64,000 bases of DNA from Bursaphelenchus xylophilus (GCA_904066235.2 CAJFCV020000005.1:11217501-11281500); one strand, 5' to 3'. Positions 22,488-34,667 are shown, counted from the stretch's first letter. Numbers and translations are program-made. Notes: generated by a model not told the origin, from the sequence alone.

Positions 22488-22642
22488 TGAGCTTTTTTCC
22501 GAGCTGCGCCCTACCAATTCCAGTGAATTAAAAATTTCAGCAAACTCTCGGCTATCGCAATGACCTGATTGTTTGTCTCGCAAAACCAGTCAGCGGTGCC
22601 GACCGCACGAACGAAAAGACGTCAAGACTTTCTGGCCGGCCG

Positions 22643-22857
22643 ATCAGTATGTCGGGAAAATAATGAGTACAATGTCGCTGTGCCGATTGCCCCGCTGAAT
22701 TGAAAAGAAATTTAATTTTGCCGCGACACAATTTATTTTCACGGCTTTTTCGACGCCGGATTTTGCTCACAAAAAAGTTTGGAATGATGTGCGGCGGCGA
22801 TGTGATTTTCCGACTTTCGATGTGACATTGCGCTCATTATTTCCCCCACAGACTGGT
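22643..22857. repeat. MITE family A, expanded and right end altered
   Basis: At 215 bp it is the longest copy. It has an internal insertion around TTTTGCTCACAAAAAAG, and the right end reads TTATTTCCCCCACAGACTGG. Confidence 0.72.
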
Positions 22858-23239
22858 AAGAGGGCCTACTCAAAATATATTGCCTTACTCACCGTAAACT
22901 AAGCGATCCAAACGAGCACAGGCATTCGTTCAGCAAGAGCACCTTGCTGAGATTCGTAAGCAGTCGATATCGACTCAATGCGACGACAAAAATCACTTCA
23001 GTAGAGAGCGAAACAAAGACGATGACCAATTCAACCGCTGACAAAACCCATAATCCGACCGAGATCTCGGGGGTGCTAAGACAATCAGGTTTCAAATTAG
23101 AGGTCATAGACTTTTCTCTGGAAGCAAATTTTTGCACTCCCAGACCGGCTGTCTAACTGAATAAATTTTGAAAGTTTGAGGGGGCATTAGTCAAGGAAAC
23201 GAATATGAAAACACATGGAATATGTAATTGTGGGTCTCT

Positions 23240-24619
23240 GGGGCCTGTTTCATCAACGAAAAATAAATAAAATAAACGAAAGGGAAAGCGAGAGAACACC
23301 CAAAACACGTTTCGAAGCGAGAGAGTCGCGACAGATTAGTAGAGACCATCTATAGAGCGGCGCATTTATCAGAGAGTGACTTTTTACGTCCAAAACGGGG
23401 GTTCTCTACAGTAATCAGTGGATAACTCGGCTCCCGGTGGTCGTAGAATCACCCTTCCAAAAACCAAATAAAGCTATTCCCTAGAGCTACGTGATATCCA
23501 AATTTCATATTTATACTTCAAAAAATGAACTCAGTAGACACCTAGTAGATCGTAGTATTCAACTTTTTTGACGTTTTTTTCTGAAAAATGTTATTTTTTC
23601 AGTCAATTTTTGACATAATGGGATAAAATGGGTATCAGTCGATAGCCAAACGTTTACTCTACAAAACTTTTTTAGAGGGGCGGTTTACTTCAAAAAATGA
23701 ACTCGGTAGACACCTAGTAGATCACAGTATTTACGCTTTTTTTACGTTTTTTCGGGAAAAACCTTTGTTTTTCACTCAGTCTTTAACATAATGGGATAAA
23801 ATTAGTACCAGTCGATAGCCCAACGTCTAATCTATAAAAATTTTTAGAGGGGCGGCTTTATTTGCGTAAAAAGTCCTTCGATCGTTTCCGAAAAAACCAA
23901 AAGAGAGGAAAAGCGCCCTCGAAACGCGATGGTTTTTTGTGTCAAAAACGGTGGTTCATGGCAGTAAACATAGACGTTTCGCAGGCCACAGGGCAAAAGA
24001 AGCCGCCCCTCTAAAAAATTTTTATAGATTAGACGTTGGGCTATCGACTGGTACTAATTTTATCCCATTATGTTAAAGACTGAGTGAAAAACAAAGGTTT
24101 TTCCCGAAAAAACGTAAAAAAAGCGTAAATACTGTGATCTACTAGGTGTCTACCGAGTTCATTTTTTGAAGTAAACCGCCCCTCTAAAAAAGTTTTGTAG
24201 AGTAAACGTTTGGCTATCGACTGATACCCATTTTATCCCATTATGTCAAAAATTGACTGAAAAAATAATATTTTTCAGAAAAAAACGTCAAAAAAGTTGA
24301 ATACTACGATCTACTAGGTGTCTACTGAGTTCATTTTTTGAAGTATAAATATGAAATTTGGATATCACGTAGCTCTAGGGAATAGCTTTATTTGGTTTTT
24401 GGAAGGGTGATTCTACGACCACCGGGAGCCGAGTTATCCACTGATTACTGTAGAGAACCCCCGTTTTGGACGTAAAAAGTCACTCTCTGATAAATGCGCC
24501 GCTCTATAGATGGTCTCTACTAATCTGTCGCGACTCTCTCGCTTCGAAACGTGTTTTGGGTGTTCTCTCGCTTTCCCTTTCGTTTATTTTATTTATTTTT
24601 CGTTGATGAAACAGGCCCC
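23240..24619. mobile_element. 1.38-kb giant palindrome, 619-bp arms
   Basis: Arms 23240-23858 and 24001-24619 are essentially exact reverse complements of equal length with a 142-bp loop. The outer end is GGGGCCTGTTTCATCAACG. The arms contain TCTCTACAGTAATCAGTGG and two copies of ACACCTAGTAGATC. There is no coding sequence. It lies upstream of receptor 3. Confidence 0.88.
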
Positions 24620-24738
24620 TGATTGTTGCAGTTCCTTCCCAGAATTGACAAGGCTACGGAATGAGGTATTTTTGGAGTTCCGTTCGGATCCTGGCGGGCT
24701 GTCGTGCTCTTATCTATTCTCTTATTAAACTTTATACA

Positions 24739-24880
24739 GCGGCTTGTCTGGAAAACGTGGAACAAAATGAGGTTGTTGTGCCGATCGCGTGGCTGAAGTG
24801 AAAAGCACAATTCGTTTTCTCGTCTGTGATGAAATTTTCGATGCGATAGATTGCTCATTCTTTTCCCGACGGACTGATAT
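24739..24880. repeat. MITE family A, left end eroded
   Basis: Left end GGCTTGTCTGGAAAACG, right end TTCTTTTCCCGACGGACTGA. Confidence 0.7.
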
Positions 24881-24982
24881 CATACCTGCCGGCAGGTTGT
24901 TAGGCCAACAACCACAGGAACGCAACCAAAATATTGCAATGGACAAATTGCGCCAAAAGCTGGACACAAAATACGTATAATA

Positions 24983-25532
24983 TTAGGGCGTCCCATAAGT
25001 CTTGCAAATTTTTGGGTCGTCGATTTGTGCGAATCCTTGTAAGCTTTGAAACGCATTACGGGGTATGTTGGATATACGGTTTTGAAGCTCAAACAAAGCG
25101 CTTCTAAATCATATATATAAAGGGCACATAAGGTCCACCTGGTACCCACATTGCCCCAAAACTGTACTAGACATTAAGAAAAATTTTGGTTGCTGATTTT
25201 AAAATGGATATATGCTTTGTAAAAATAGACCTGTTGGCCCACTAAACGTCGAAGAGTACTCAGTCGATTTTTAAAAAAAATTGTGGTGACAAAGGTGCAG
25301 CCTCACTTACCAAGGAACGGAATCGTTCTCCTAACCCTTCCCAAAAGTGGATGGTATTAAAGAATGTCAAGTATTTGCCCGGAGGGCATGTGGTTGGTTA
25401 AAATTTCTATGTTGTTAACAGGTGTAAGAAATGGCAATTTTAACAGTACCAAACACTAAGGAGGGTAGTTCTTTAGGCCCTCGAAATGACACTTAAAACC
25501 AAAAATTTGCAAGACTTATGGGACACCCTAAT
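24983..25532. mobile_element. ~550-bp Tc/mariner-like TIR element
   Basis: The inverted ends TTAGGGCGTCCCATAAGTCT and AGACTTATGGGACACCCTAA (with TTGCAAATTTTTGG inside) are flanked by TA. Transposase not recognised. Confidence 0.7.
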
Positions 25533-25735
25533 ATGACTGACTATACCCATAATTATTATCCAAGTCATCTGAATATTCATTTATTGCAAGCTTTGTTACA
25601 AATATGCAAGATGGCAAGAGCCCTTTGAAGACGGCGATATCACAGAACGAGACCCGCTTAATATACATGACTAAAAGCAGGCAATATGTACATACCATGG
25701 CACATTTAAAAACTGCTTTCGCTCGCCATTACATA

Positions 25736-28159
25736 CTATACACTGCGAGCTCGTCGCGGCTCAGGGAACGCACAGCCCGCGTCCCAAAAGTTTTTCAGCG
25801 TCGTGAAGTGCGCGTCCGTGTCGTTGTTGACCAGCGATATCTTATCGCCCAGCGCATTCTGCATGGGGACAATTCGCGCCGACGAACAGGACACCTTCAT
25901 TCGCAGCGTGTAGTTCTCCGACAGTGTCAACACGGGAATGATGACATCGAACGCCTCGAACAGAATGTCGTGCAGCATTCCGGTGTACTTGTAGTCGACG
26001 GTCAGACACTTGGCCATCTGGTAAAAGACGATAAAGGCGAGCAGACAAGTGCAAATGGTCAGGCGGACGGCGGAGAGGTCGAGCAAGGTCTGCATTGTTT
26101 TCAGCGAGCGGATCTGGATTGAGATCTGAAAGGGAAACGAAAATTAGGTAAAAGTAGCAAACGGCAAATTGCAAATGGTCCACATTATTTTCTCGACAGA
26201 CTGAAAAAAATATATCAGCTTGTCGGGAAAATAATGAGCACAATTTCGATACGCCGATTGCGTCGTTGAAGTGAAAAGCAAATTGATTTTGCGGCGACAC
26301 AATTCATTTTTTCGATGCGATTTTTGATGCATCAGAGTGCTCATTATTTTCCCGACAGACTAATAAACAAGTTTTTTTGCAGCAAGTTCGTTGTACAGAG
26401 GTTTCACTGTAAAGCCCAAAACCCGTAGAAAAAATGCCGTATTTTACTTACATCCACTTTTCTGGCGATATGATACCTGTTCAGTCCATAGAGTCGCACA
26501 AGATTCTTTCGAAACGCTCGGACGGCCTAAAAAGTGCGCAACAGCGCTAAAAATCGTTATTTTTTCTTACCCAAATGCTAACTGTCAAAGTTAGCGCGTA
26601 GTAAAAGAAGATGGCCACTTGAACTTCCTTATCTAAACATCAAAACTTATTGCAAATCAACTGAATGCCTCTTACATCTCGCATCCAGTTGCAATATAAA
26701 GATTGAGCTGGCCCATTGCGCCACGCTGACAGCCAGCCCAATCATCGAACCGCGTGTGCCGAAATTACACTTTGGATATCGGCTGAACAGATTTACGGCC
26801 AGCCCGATGGTACCAAGAGTGTTATAACGAGCCGACAAAAAATAGTCGTGGATCCGGCGAACTCCGAAATTTGTCCGATCGGAGTAGAACAGGTCGTCGG
26901 ATATAAGGCCATATAACATGTAGGCTCTGAAAAGTGAACATCTATCAGTCTGTCGGGAAAATAATGAGCACTCAATCGCATCGAAAATCGCATTGCCGCT
27001 GAGAACATTGATTGTGTCGCGGCAAAATCAAATTGTTTTTTACTGCAGCGACGTGATCAGCGACATTGTTCATTGCTTTCCCGACAGACTGATGGTCAAA
27101 ATTTGTGTGGATTTTTTGGATTTCTTTTTGTGGAGAAGACCTATGCAATTCCCTAAATTTCATGCCGTCCCTCGCTTGGCTGGGCCTGTCGTGGACTCTA
27201 CGATAGCAGTCATTGCCAGGGGCTTGGTCTGGAAGTTCTAACAGCTATCTTAATTTCGTCTGTCATCAAATTTAATTGCAGCAAAATGGTAGGTCCGGCC
27301 CGTTTTTCAGATTTTGATTTTTTTTTCTTGGTTCAGACCGTTCCTTCCTGGGCCAAAAATAATGCTAACGTGAGCACGTACAGTTGGGACCTGATCCTTT
27401 TTGTGGGGGAAGGGCGCGCCCTTCAAAAAAAGTTTTTTTTCACTTGGAGAGGGAAGCATTTTGCCACATTTTTGATACTTCCCGGAAGTAAAATGGTACG
27501 TTTTTTGCCACTGGATCGGGTCCCTCGCTGTAGTGTGGCAAAAGTTTTTATTAGAAATAAAAGAGACTTCTAGCTTGCGCTTTGCAGAGACGATCGAGAT
27601 TTTTAGATAAAAAGTGGCAAAAAATGTCTCATATTTTGCGAATTTTGGCATCAAAAGTTGGATGCCTATTTCTATTGTAGAGAAAAATGTTTCAACAAAA
27701 AATCGATTTGAAATTGGCAAAGATATGGCCAAAAAGTGTTTTTCTCTCGGATCGGTCTCCGCGTTTCCTGTACTCTTTAAGCCGCAAAGATCGATGAATA
27801 TCTCGGCTGCTGCTGGAGTTTGCGAGCTAATATTAAACTTCCAATGACTAATTTGTGACCCATGTTCAAAATATGGATGTAAACTTTAAATAAAATCAGC
27901 GCGTCGCACATCCAGCACTTCATTTTTTATTCTCTCACCTCGTCGGCAGATATCCCATCGCGCACATCATGTCATTGAGCAGTATGACCCGGCTCAAATT
28001 GGTCGTCAAATTGCTCCGGTACACGGCCACCGACATTGCCGCCAGTGCCAGCACGGCCATCACAATGACGGAGAGCTCAACCGCGGCCAGCACCTTCAAG
28101 CCGTTCGGAACGTAGGGTGGGTCGTAGAAGCATCCCACTATCATTCCTAGAAACGACAT
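25736..28159 (-). CDS. Serpentine (7TM) chemoreceptor 4, intact and divergent
   Basis: Exons 27939-28159, 26676-26926, 26571-26632, 26452-26526 and 25736-26125 (minus) join to 332 residues with the same phases and nearly the same exon lengths as receptors 1-3. Shared landmarks: NLTTNLSRVILLND in the first helix region, IHDYFLSARYN in exon 2, a 21-codon exon 3, a basic 25-codon exon 4, ISIQIRSLKT at the start of exon 5 and NALGDKISL near the end. It is the most diverged of the four and GC-richer, so it is probably the oldest branch. The start at 28159 aligns with the shared start. MITEs sit in the introns on both sides of exon 2. Confidence 0.75.
26214..26364. repeat. MITE family A, full copy beside a half copy
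   Basis: The full copy is in intron 4 of receptor 4. An isolated right half (CCACATTATTTTCTCGACAG) lies just before it at 26176-26204. Confidence 0.78.
26944..27093. repeat. MITE family A copy
   Basis: Its perfect left end begins 18 bp above the exon 2 acceptor of receptor 4. The right end is TTGCTTTCCCGACAGACTGA. Confidence 0.85.
27387..27535. repeat. MITE family C, left arm truncated
   Basis: It begins GGGACCTGATCC, but the left CATTTTGCATCC block is missing. The right arm through GCCACTGGATCGGGTCC is intact. Confidence 0.7.
27563..27920. repeat. Family B fragment
   Basis: It has GCTTGCGCTTTGCAGAGACG and the right part ending AGCGCGTCGCACATCC. Both outer ends are lost. Confidence 0.5.
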
Positions 28160-28426
28160 TACGGTAATCCGGGTCGCTATCTTTGCTATCCAGCTGCACG
28201 ACGAATTCGTACGAATATTTACAGATTTATGCTCGAATTAAGACATACGAAGCCAAGTGTTTTGCGGAGAGAAGTGCACTGCAAACTTCCTTAACCGGTA
28301 ATTGTTTTGAGCGGGATTGGCAGCCGCCCCATGTCATGGCCAAAAGTACGGGGCATAACAAAGCAATGGCTATGCATCAGAAGCCAAAATTAAAGTTTTT
28401 GAATTTTACAGGGAGACTCAGATTTT

Positions 28427-28585
28427 ATCAGTCTGTCGGGAAAATAATGAGCACAATGTCGCATCGAAAATCGCATCGAAAATCTGAGAAAATGAATTGT
28501 CTCGCGGCAAAATCAAATTGCTTTGCACTTCAGCGGCGCGAGTAGCGCAGCGACAGCGAGCTCATTATTTTCCCGACAGACTGAT
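28427..28585. repeat. MITE family A copy
   Basis: Both ends are perfect. The interior has GCATCGAAAATCGCATCG and a GGCGCGAGTAGCGCAGCG centre. Confidence 0.85.
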
Positions 28586-28772
28586 AATGGGACAAAAATT
28601 TAGCTTCATTTTTTCTAAGGAATGTCAGAAATTCTTAGCCTGCGCTTTGCAGAAAAAACACGGATTTTTTGTCCGAAAATTGGTCTAAAGCCGCTATTTT
28701 TTTACGAGTTTCATTAACAAAAACTGTCAGTTTTATTTATTTCTTGCCAAAAGGACTACGCTTCCGCAAAAT

Positions 28773-28910
28773 ATCAGTATGTCAGGAAAATAATGCGGAT
28801 CGGTCGCGGGTTGGAAAGCTATGTCATTTTGCCGCGATGCAATTCTTTTTATCGGCGGCGATGCGATTTTCGAGGCGACGTTGTGCTCATTATTTTCCCG
28901 ACAGGGTAAT
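28773..28910. repeat. MITE family A copy
   Basis: Ends ATCAGTATGTCAGGAAAATA and TTATTTTCCCGACAGGGTAA. Confidence 0.75.
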
Positions 28911-29024
28911 ATTAACAGCAGTCCTTCATACCGCAACTTAAAATTTTCAGAAACTGAGAGAAATCGATATGTGGCAGGAGCCCGAAATGTGTGCAAATTT
29001 TCAAAAAAAACAAGCGTCACAGTT

Positions 29025-29207
29025 ATCAGTTTGTCGAGAAGATAATGTGGATTCGTCGCGCCTTCAAATCGACTGTGCGCAATCTCGCTGCGCAGGTCGC
29101 GTCGCTGAAATGAAAAGAAATTTCATTTCGTCGCGACAATTCATTTTCTCGGCGGCGATGCGATTTTCCATGCGACGTTGCGCTCATTATTTTCCCGACA
29201 GTCTGAT
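29025..29207. repeat. MITE family A, subfamily hybrid
   Basis: The left half is GTGGATTCGTCGCGCC-type (subfamily 2) and the right half is GCGATTTTCCATGCGACG-type (subfamily 1). This suggests recombination between the two. Confidence 0.75.
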
Positions 29208-29805
29208 AGGATACTTCACGTCAAGCTGAGAAGTCCGGTGACCGGAATAGACTCTTCGCGATCGGTTTTTTACACCTCGTCATGATTTCGCAGAGAAACA
29301 GAGAAAAAAGACACGCAAAAGCGTACTCTCTCGCCCCAAAAATTCCCCATTTCTTCCCCGACAAAACGTTTTTTCGCGTCTTTTTTTGGCAAATTGCCAA
29401 TCCACCCGGACTGTTTTAGCTTATCTCAGTTTGCCGCGCACTTCCCTGATGGAAAAAAACCTTTGAACTGCGCTTGAACTAGAACCAGTAAATGTCAAGT
29501 GAGATCATAAGCAAGTTGATTACAAAATTGCCGAGCTGTTTTACTCCTTTTTGACGCATAAGCGGAAAGTGAGTTAGCGAAAATGGGGTTAGAAATGGTC
29601 GAGCCATGATCAACAATAATTAATTCAATTTATTTTGTAAGCAATAGTGCATGTTATGGTAGCGGGTACAGACGACATTACAAAACAATTCTATGGTAGG
29701 ATTTGATTACCATAACAAAAAGGGTATATAAAAAGGGTCAAAAGTATTGCCAATTAATAAAAAAATACGAGAATTCAAGGCCGGTGCTCATAACTTTTAC
29801 TAAAA

Positions 29806-29960
29806 ATCAGTCTTTCGGGAAACAATGAGCTCTGCCGCATCGGAAATCGCATCATCGCCGGGAAAATGAATTGTGTGGCGAGAAAAACAAATTTCTTTTC
29901 GATTCAGCGATGTAGTTGGTACAGCGACATTGTGCTCATTATCTTCCCGACAGACGGATA
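29806..29960. repeat. MITE family A copy
   Basis: The left end ATCAGTCTTTCGGGAAACAATG has lost bases. Right end CTCATTATCTTCCCGACAGA. Confidence 0.75.
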
Positions 29961-30080
29961 TTGCACAACCTTTACTTTTTTCGAACATACATAGACGTTC
30001 TGCCGCGGGCCCACAGCGTGCAAAAACACATACACTTTGCACCGGTCATACATATTTTCGAAAAAATGGCCGATTCCAAG

Positions 30081-30118
30081 GCACGACGAATCCATATTAT
30101 TTTCCCGACAGACTGATG
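30081..30118. repeat. MITE family A, right half only
   Basis: Only CATATTATTTTCCCGACAGACTGAT and a few inner bases (GGCACGACGAATCC) remain. Confidence 0.6.
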
Positions 30119-31359
30119 AGAAACTTCCACCGCTTTACTAATCAGTTCCACAGGCACAACCTCTCGGTAACCCAGCAAAATTCTGGAGCTAACATTTGAA
30201 AAAAGGTGTCCCTAAAACACCAAGTTTTTGAAATATTATTAAATCTTCATTTACCGAAATTACCAGCAGCTGAGGTCTGCTTTTTGGTCGTGAATTTGTT
30301 TGTGTTTTTTCCAACACAGGACTATTCCAACTAGCAAAATGTTATATAATTATCAAATGGCAAACAACAAGGAAATTTGGCCAACTCAACGCGTGACATT
30401 AGACGTAACATTTCTTTTCACAATGACAAACGCACTGTGCAGCTTACCGCAACAACGCATTGTGCGGTTTACGACAAGTGTTGTCCGTTTAACCCGTTTA
30501 ACAAAAACGCTTCAAACCGTCGCTACAATATTCTATAATTCTCCGAAGAAAGACTAAAAAAACGACCAAAACATAAACCAGTCACGTTGCAGGCACTGGG
30601 AAGTACATACAAGTGCTGACGACGCAAGTACTCGGAAATATGTACTTGTATCTGGCATAGTAAAGTCAAAACCCTTTCCATGTTGCTTCAAGTGAGCCGC
30701 TGAGAGTTTTCTCAAGCCTTTGCACAGTGCGAACGGCTCTGAGGTCTGCACTGTGCAAAAAACAGCAAAATGCACAGTGCGCCGGCGAAAAACAGGAAAA
30801 AAGAGCGCAGTGCACGGTGCATTCGAGATAAACGAGGGAAAAGGTCGGAGAACTTGATAAAAACACTTGTAAAAACACTAGTATTTTCATAAAGTGCATG
30901 GACATTTTTTCCCCTTTCGCACGGTGCATTTTGAACTTTTTCCCAAACTTGTCGCGAACGCACAGTGCATTTTCTCTTTCCGCACAGTGCAAACCACAAG
31001 AAGAGTCGTTTGCACTGTGCAAATTCTGCTGCCAATCCCGCAGTAACGCAGTTGACAAAAACATGTGTCGCAGCTTTGCACTGTGCATTTTAAATATCGC
31101 TGCGACGCACATCAACCACAAAAAAAAAAGTTTCAAATCGGGAAAACTGTTTGCATAACTTTGTTAGGGTGCCCAAGGGTAGCTCAAATAAAAAATTGGA
31201 AACGAGTCGAACTGACCAAAAAATAGTAGATTTGAATACCTTATTTTAGACATCTTTTGCTACTAAATCGTTTCGTAACGAAGCAATTGCCTAAATTCTT
31301 TTTTCTATGAGCATAATTAGAGTAGTTTTAGAGAACAATAAGCAACCCTGTGTCATATA
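30119..31359. repeat. Gene-free segment with clustered family D elements
   Basis: 30700-31150 holds at least two family D copies, including a good end at 30885-30910 (TTCATAAAGTGCATGGAC) and many CACAGTGCA motifs. 30119-30690 holds nothing assignable. Confidence 0.5.
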
Positions 31360-32235
31360 CAGGGTGGGCCACTCGAAACTCCCAACATTTTTTCAAGCAT
31401 TTCTCCGCCAATAATGCACCAATTTCTATAAAATTTATATCAAATTGAAGCTGAGACACCCCATTTCTTGTCCACCAAATATGGCCCGTCTAACTTCACG
31501 GAGGCACCCGTACTGACCTTTTACATTTTCATTCCAAATTTTGGAGCCCGAAATCGGTGAAACTTAGAAAATTTTTGGAATGATTTCCAGTTGAGTTTCT
31601 TGGAATTGGAAAATGTTCGCGCCTTTGACTAAATAAAACTCTTATAGGCAACAGAAAAAAATGATGGCAGTCAGCGGAATAGTCAAAATTACTCTTCAAG
31701 GCGTTGCTTTTGTGTTCTGGGGCGATAGGCTTAATTATTCGAAATTTTTCAAAATGTTAAAAAATGGGCGAAACTGTCTACATTCATGCCACCCCGAAGA
31801 TGCATAGAAACTTTTCAGGCTTAGATTGCACGAGAAAACAACTTTCGTTATCATTCGCCCAAATTGGTACCTCGCCTGATTGAAATATGGGTTTAACCCA
31901 CTTGGTACGGACGTAAACTTTAATTTTTTAAAATTTTTTCCACGAGTTTGGCCACTTTTTTCTAGCAAGAAATCCAAAAATTTTCAAAGTCCGAGAAACT
32001 CAATTGAAAATCATTCCAAAAAAAATTGTAAGTTTCACCGATTTCGGGCTCCAAAATTTGGAATGAAAATGTAAAAGGTCAGTACGGGTGCCTCCGTGAA
32101 GTTAGACGGGCCATATTTGGTGGACAAGAAATGGGGTGTCTCAGCTTCAATTTGATACAAATTTTATAGAAATTGGTGCATTATTGGCGGAGAAATACTT
32201 GAAAAAATGTTGGGAGTTTCGAGTGGCCCACCCTG
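31360..32235. mobile_element. 876-bp TA-flanked foldback Tc/mariner-like element
   Basis: Ends CAGGGTGGGCCACTCGAAAC and the complementary GTTTCGAGTGGCCCACCCTG lie between TA dinucleotides (31358, 32236). The arms are about 250 bp (GCACCAATTTCTATAAAAT, CACGGAGGCACCCGTACTG). No transposase. A right-end fragment occurs at 36165-36300. Confidence 0.82.
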
Positions 32236-32237
32236 TA

Positions 32238-33000
32238 CTAGCTTACTCACTCAAAATTCCAAAAAAACTGATATTTAGGTGACTAAAATAATATTTTAAA
32301 AATCGGTAAATTTTGACTCAGCTAGGTCCACTATGATCTAAAAAGACAATAAGAGCATAATTAGTATCATCCGCACCAGTTTAGAAGCTGTTCTAAGAAC
32401 CTTGTTTTAGGTGATATTGGCCATTTTTGAAATTGGCGCAGCGAAGTTGAAACCAACTCCAAAAGCCCAGTATAGCCTTAGAAAGCCATCTCAATTCACA
32501 TAGATAGTATTAAAACTTTGACTTCAGTCATAAACTTTCATTATTTTTTGTATAAGATCAGGTATGCTACTATAAGGTAAAACTATTTTTCGGCCTAAGA
32601 GTTAAAATTTTTGCAATTAATCTCCCTTAACAGGATGTTATGAGATAATATAGTTAATTAATTAGACTATTTAACGCTGTCGGACATTAAAAGTTGCCTA
32701 AAGTAATATAATCCATAAGGTAAAAAGCTTAAAATCGCATCTACTTTTTTATTATCTGTCCGATTTGCTTCAAACTTCGCATACTACCTTAGAATACAAT
32801 ATTCTGAAGATCGTTGCAATCACTTTCCGTGTTTCAATCGTTTTAGACAAGTTATTCGGCCGCAAAGTTTGCAAAAATTCGATTTTCTCCGGCCGTTTGT
32901 CGCTAACCTGGTGGCCGAAAAACGCCAAAATCTATTAATTTAAAAAATATGGGTCCTTGGCAATGTTTTAATCGAAGGTTCATGTTATTTTGTTCATTAC
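32238..33000. other. AT-rich segment, nothing recognised
   Basis: Short open frames only. No splice-bounded exon, repeat end or RNA feature was found. Confidence 0.4.
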
Positions 33001-33099
33001 CCACTGCACAGTAAGCTAAAACATTAGAGACCCTTAAAAAACCGAATGCCAAAAATCTTGGCATTCTGTTTGTGGTTGATGTGCGACGTGGGATTTTTC

Positions 33100-33300
33100 C
33101 AGCTTGCACAGTGCAAACGGCTTTCTTGCGGTTTGCACGGTGCAAAAAGAGAAAGTGCACTGTGCGCTGGCGACAAAGGCGATATTTTGACGCACAGTGC
33201 AAAAACCAAAAAATGGAAAATGCACGGTGCAAAATGGGAGGCTTTTTGTGCACAGTGCGGAGCGCGATAAAATGCCCATGCACTTAATGAAAATACGAAT
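33100..33300. repeat. Family D element, right end intact
   Basis: CACAGTGCAAACGG motifs and the end ATGCCCATGCACTTAATGAAAATAC. Confidence 0.6.
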
Positions 33301-33631
33301 ACCAACCCCCACATACTGTCGCAAAGTGCACTACCTCGAAGAATCCTTATTAATCCGCTCGAAATGTTGACAAAATCACCTGCACTGACATATGACATTA
33401 TCTGCCCTCATTTGAATTGTAGATACAAACACCAAAGGTTTGAGGGGCGGAGAGGTAATTAGATTAACATCACGCAAAGTGGGAATTTTTTTATGGAAAG
33501 TTATTGTTTTTCAGTCTATTTTTGGTTGTATTTTTATGCGAAACACAAGAACGGAAACATCTCATGGGAGAAGTATTTTTATAAACAAATTTGCCAGAAA
33601 TAGCTAATTTAAACAGGTCCTACGCACAAGC

Positions 33632-33932
33632 ATTCTCATAAAGTGCCTGGACATTTTTTCGCTTTCGCACTGTGCACCTTGAATTTTTGTCGCCAACGCA
33701 CTGTGGATTTTTGCCTTTGCGGACCGTGGAAACCTCAAAAAAGCCGATTGGACTGTGCACATTTTTGAACAAAACCGCAGCGGCGCAATTGAAAAAAAAC
33801 TTACGTCGCAGCGATATTTCAAATTCACAGTGCAAAAACAAGAAAAGGTGAGTGCACATTGCAAGAACTCGCGAACTTTTGTGCACGGTGTGGGCGGCGA
33901 TAAATGTCCAGGCACTTTGTGAAAATGCTAAT
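33632..33932. repeat. Family D element, complete
   Basis: Best-preserved copy, about 300 bp. The ends GCATTCTCATAAAGTGCCTG and the complementary CAGGCACTTTGTGAAAATGC both survive. The interior has variants of CGCACTGTGCACC. Confidence 0.7.
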
Positions 33933-33964
33933 GGTCCGGAAAGTCGCCGGACTGAAATCGGCGT

Positions 33965-34300
33965 CACGACACAACCACTTTACGGGCAGCCGACATTTTT
34001 TTGATTAGAATTACGATTTCCCTCTCGTAATCTACGTATTACGAGAGAAATTTCACATTGACAACTCCCTGATATTGATAAGTACACAAATCAATTAAAT
34101 TCACCCACTGCTTTCAAAGTTATGGGAGTTTGTTTTTAAAAAATGGTAAAAAAATGCTTGGATAAACTTATGATAACTATTCGAGCCACTTATACACCTG
34201 GAGACTTAATCCGCAACCCCTAATCATCAAGCCCATCTTTAGAGTTTCTAGTTGTAAGCAAATTTTGTCTGATTTCATAACATATCCGCGGAATCTCCGT
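33965..34300. mobile_element. Second copy of the receptor 1 intron 4 element
   Basis: Reverse orientation relative to 7605-8008. It shares ACCACTTTACGGGCAGCCGAC at one end and CCACGGAGATTCCG inside. Confidence 0.5.
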
Positions 34301-34510
34301 GGTTTTTCAAGCTGAATGCAAGTGGTTGCCCACAAGTGTGGGCCCCCCCCCTGAAATCGGCGACATGCACTTTGCGAAAACAAAGGTTTTCTTGTGCAAT
34401 TTTTGCTTTTTGCACCGTGCAATAGCCTTTTTTGGGATGTCGCTCGCACCCCGACTTTTTTCGTACAGTGCGAACGCCAAAAATCAGTCCAGCGACTTTT
34501 CGAAAGAACT

Positions 34511-34667
34511 ATCAGTCTGTCGGGAAAATAACGGCGGATCGTCGCGCCTCGGAATCGCCCGTCATCGCTTTGCGACTGCAAGCCACGGCTTGGGATTTGG
34601 TGCGCGCTATCGGCAAGGCGAGACATGTTTCTGCGACGATCCGACGTTATTTTCCCGACAGACTGAT
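34511..34667. repeat. MITE family A, subfamily 2
   Basis: Perfect ends. The interior is CGGATCGTCGCGCCTCGG and GCGCTATCGGCAAGGCGA. A family G fragment (34345-34510) precedes it. Confidence 0.83.

Larger units (their letters stand above)
18783..23107 (-). pseudogene. Serpentine chemoreceptor 3, exon 2 interrupted by a transposon
   Basis: Exons on the minus strand are 22893-23107 (starts MTSNLKPDC), exon 2 in two halves (21597-21715 and 20245-20362), 20146-20207, 19186-19260 and 18783-19145. Every exon is open, and all junctions and phases equal those of receptor 2. Exon 2 is cut at the codons before YLFSKYTKTNFG by a 1230-bp element at 20365-21594 with TA duplicated on each side. Removing the element and one TA leaves the frame exactly intact, and no other lesion is visible, so the insertion is recent. 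A full-length product would be about 317 residues. Unless the element is spliced out, the receptor is lost after its second helix. Confidence 0.8.
28160..30080. other. Gene-free block rich in MITEs
   Basis: Apart from the MITE copies listed separately, 28160-28426 and 29208-29805 hold nothing I can assign. The latter is unique-looking sequence with short AT-rich runs. Confidence 0.45.
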
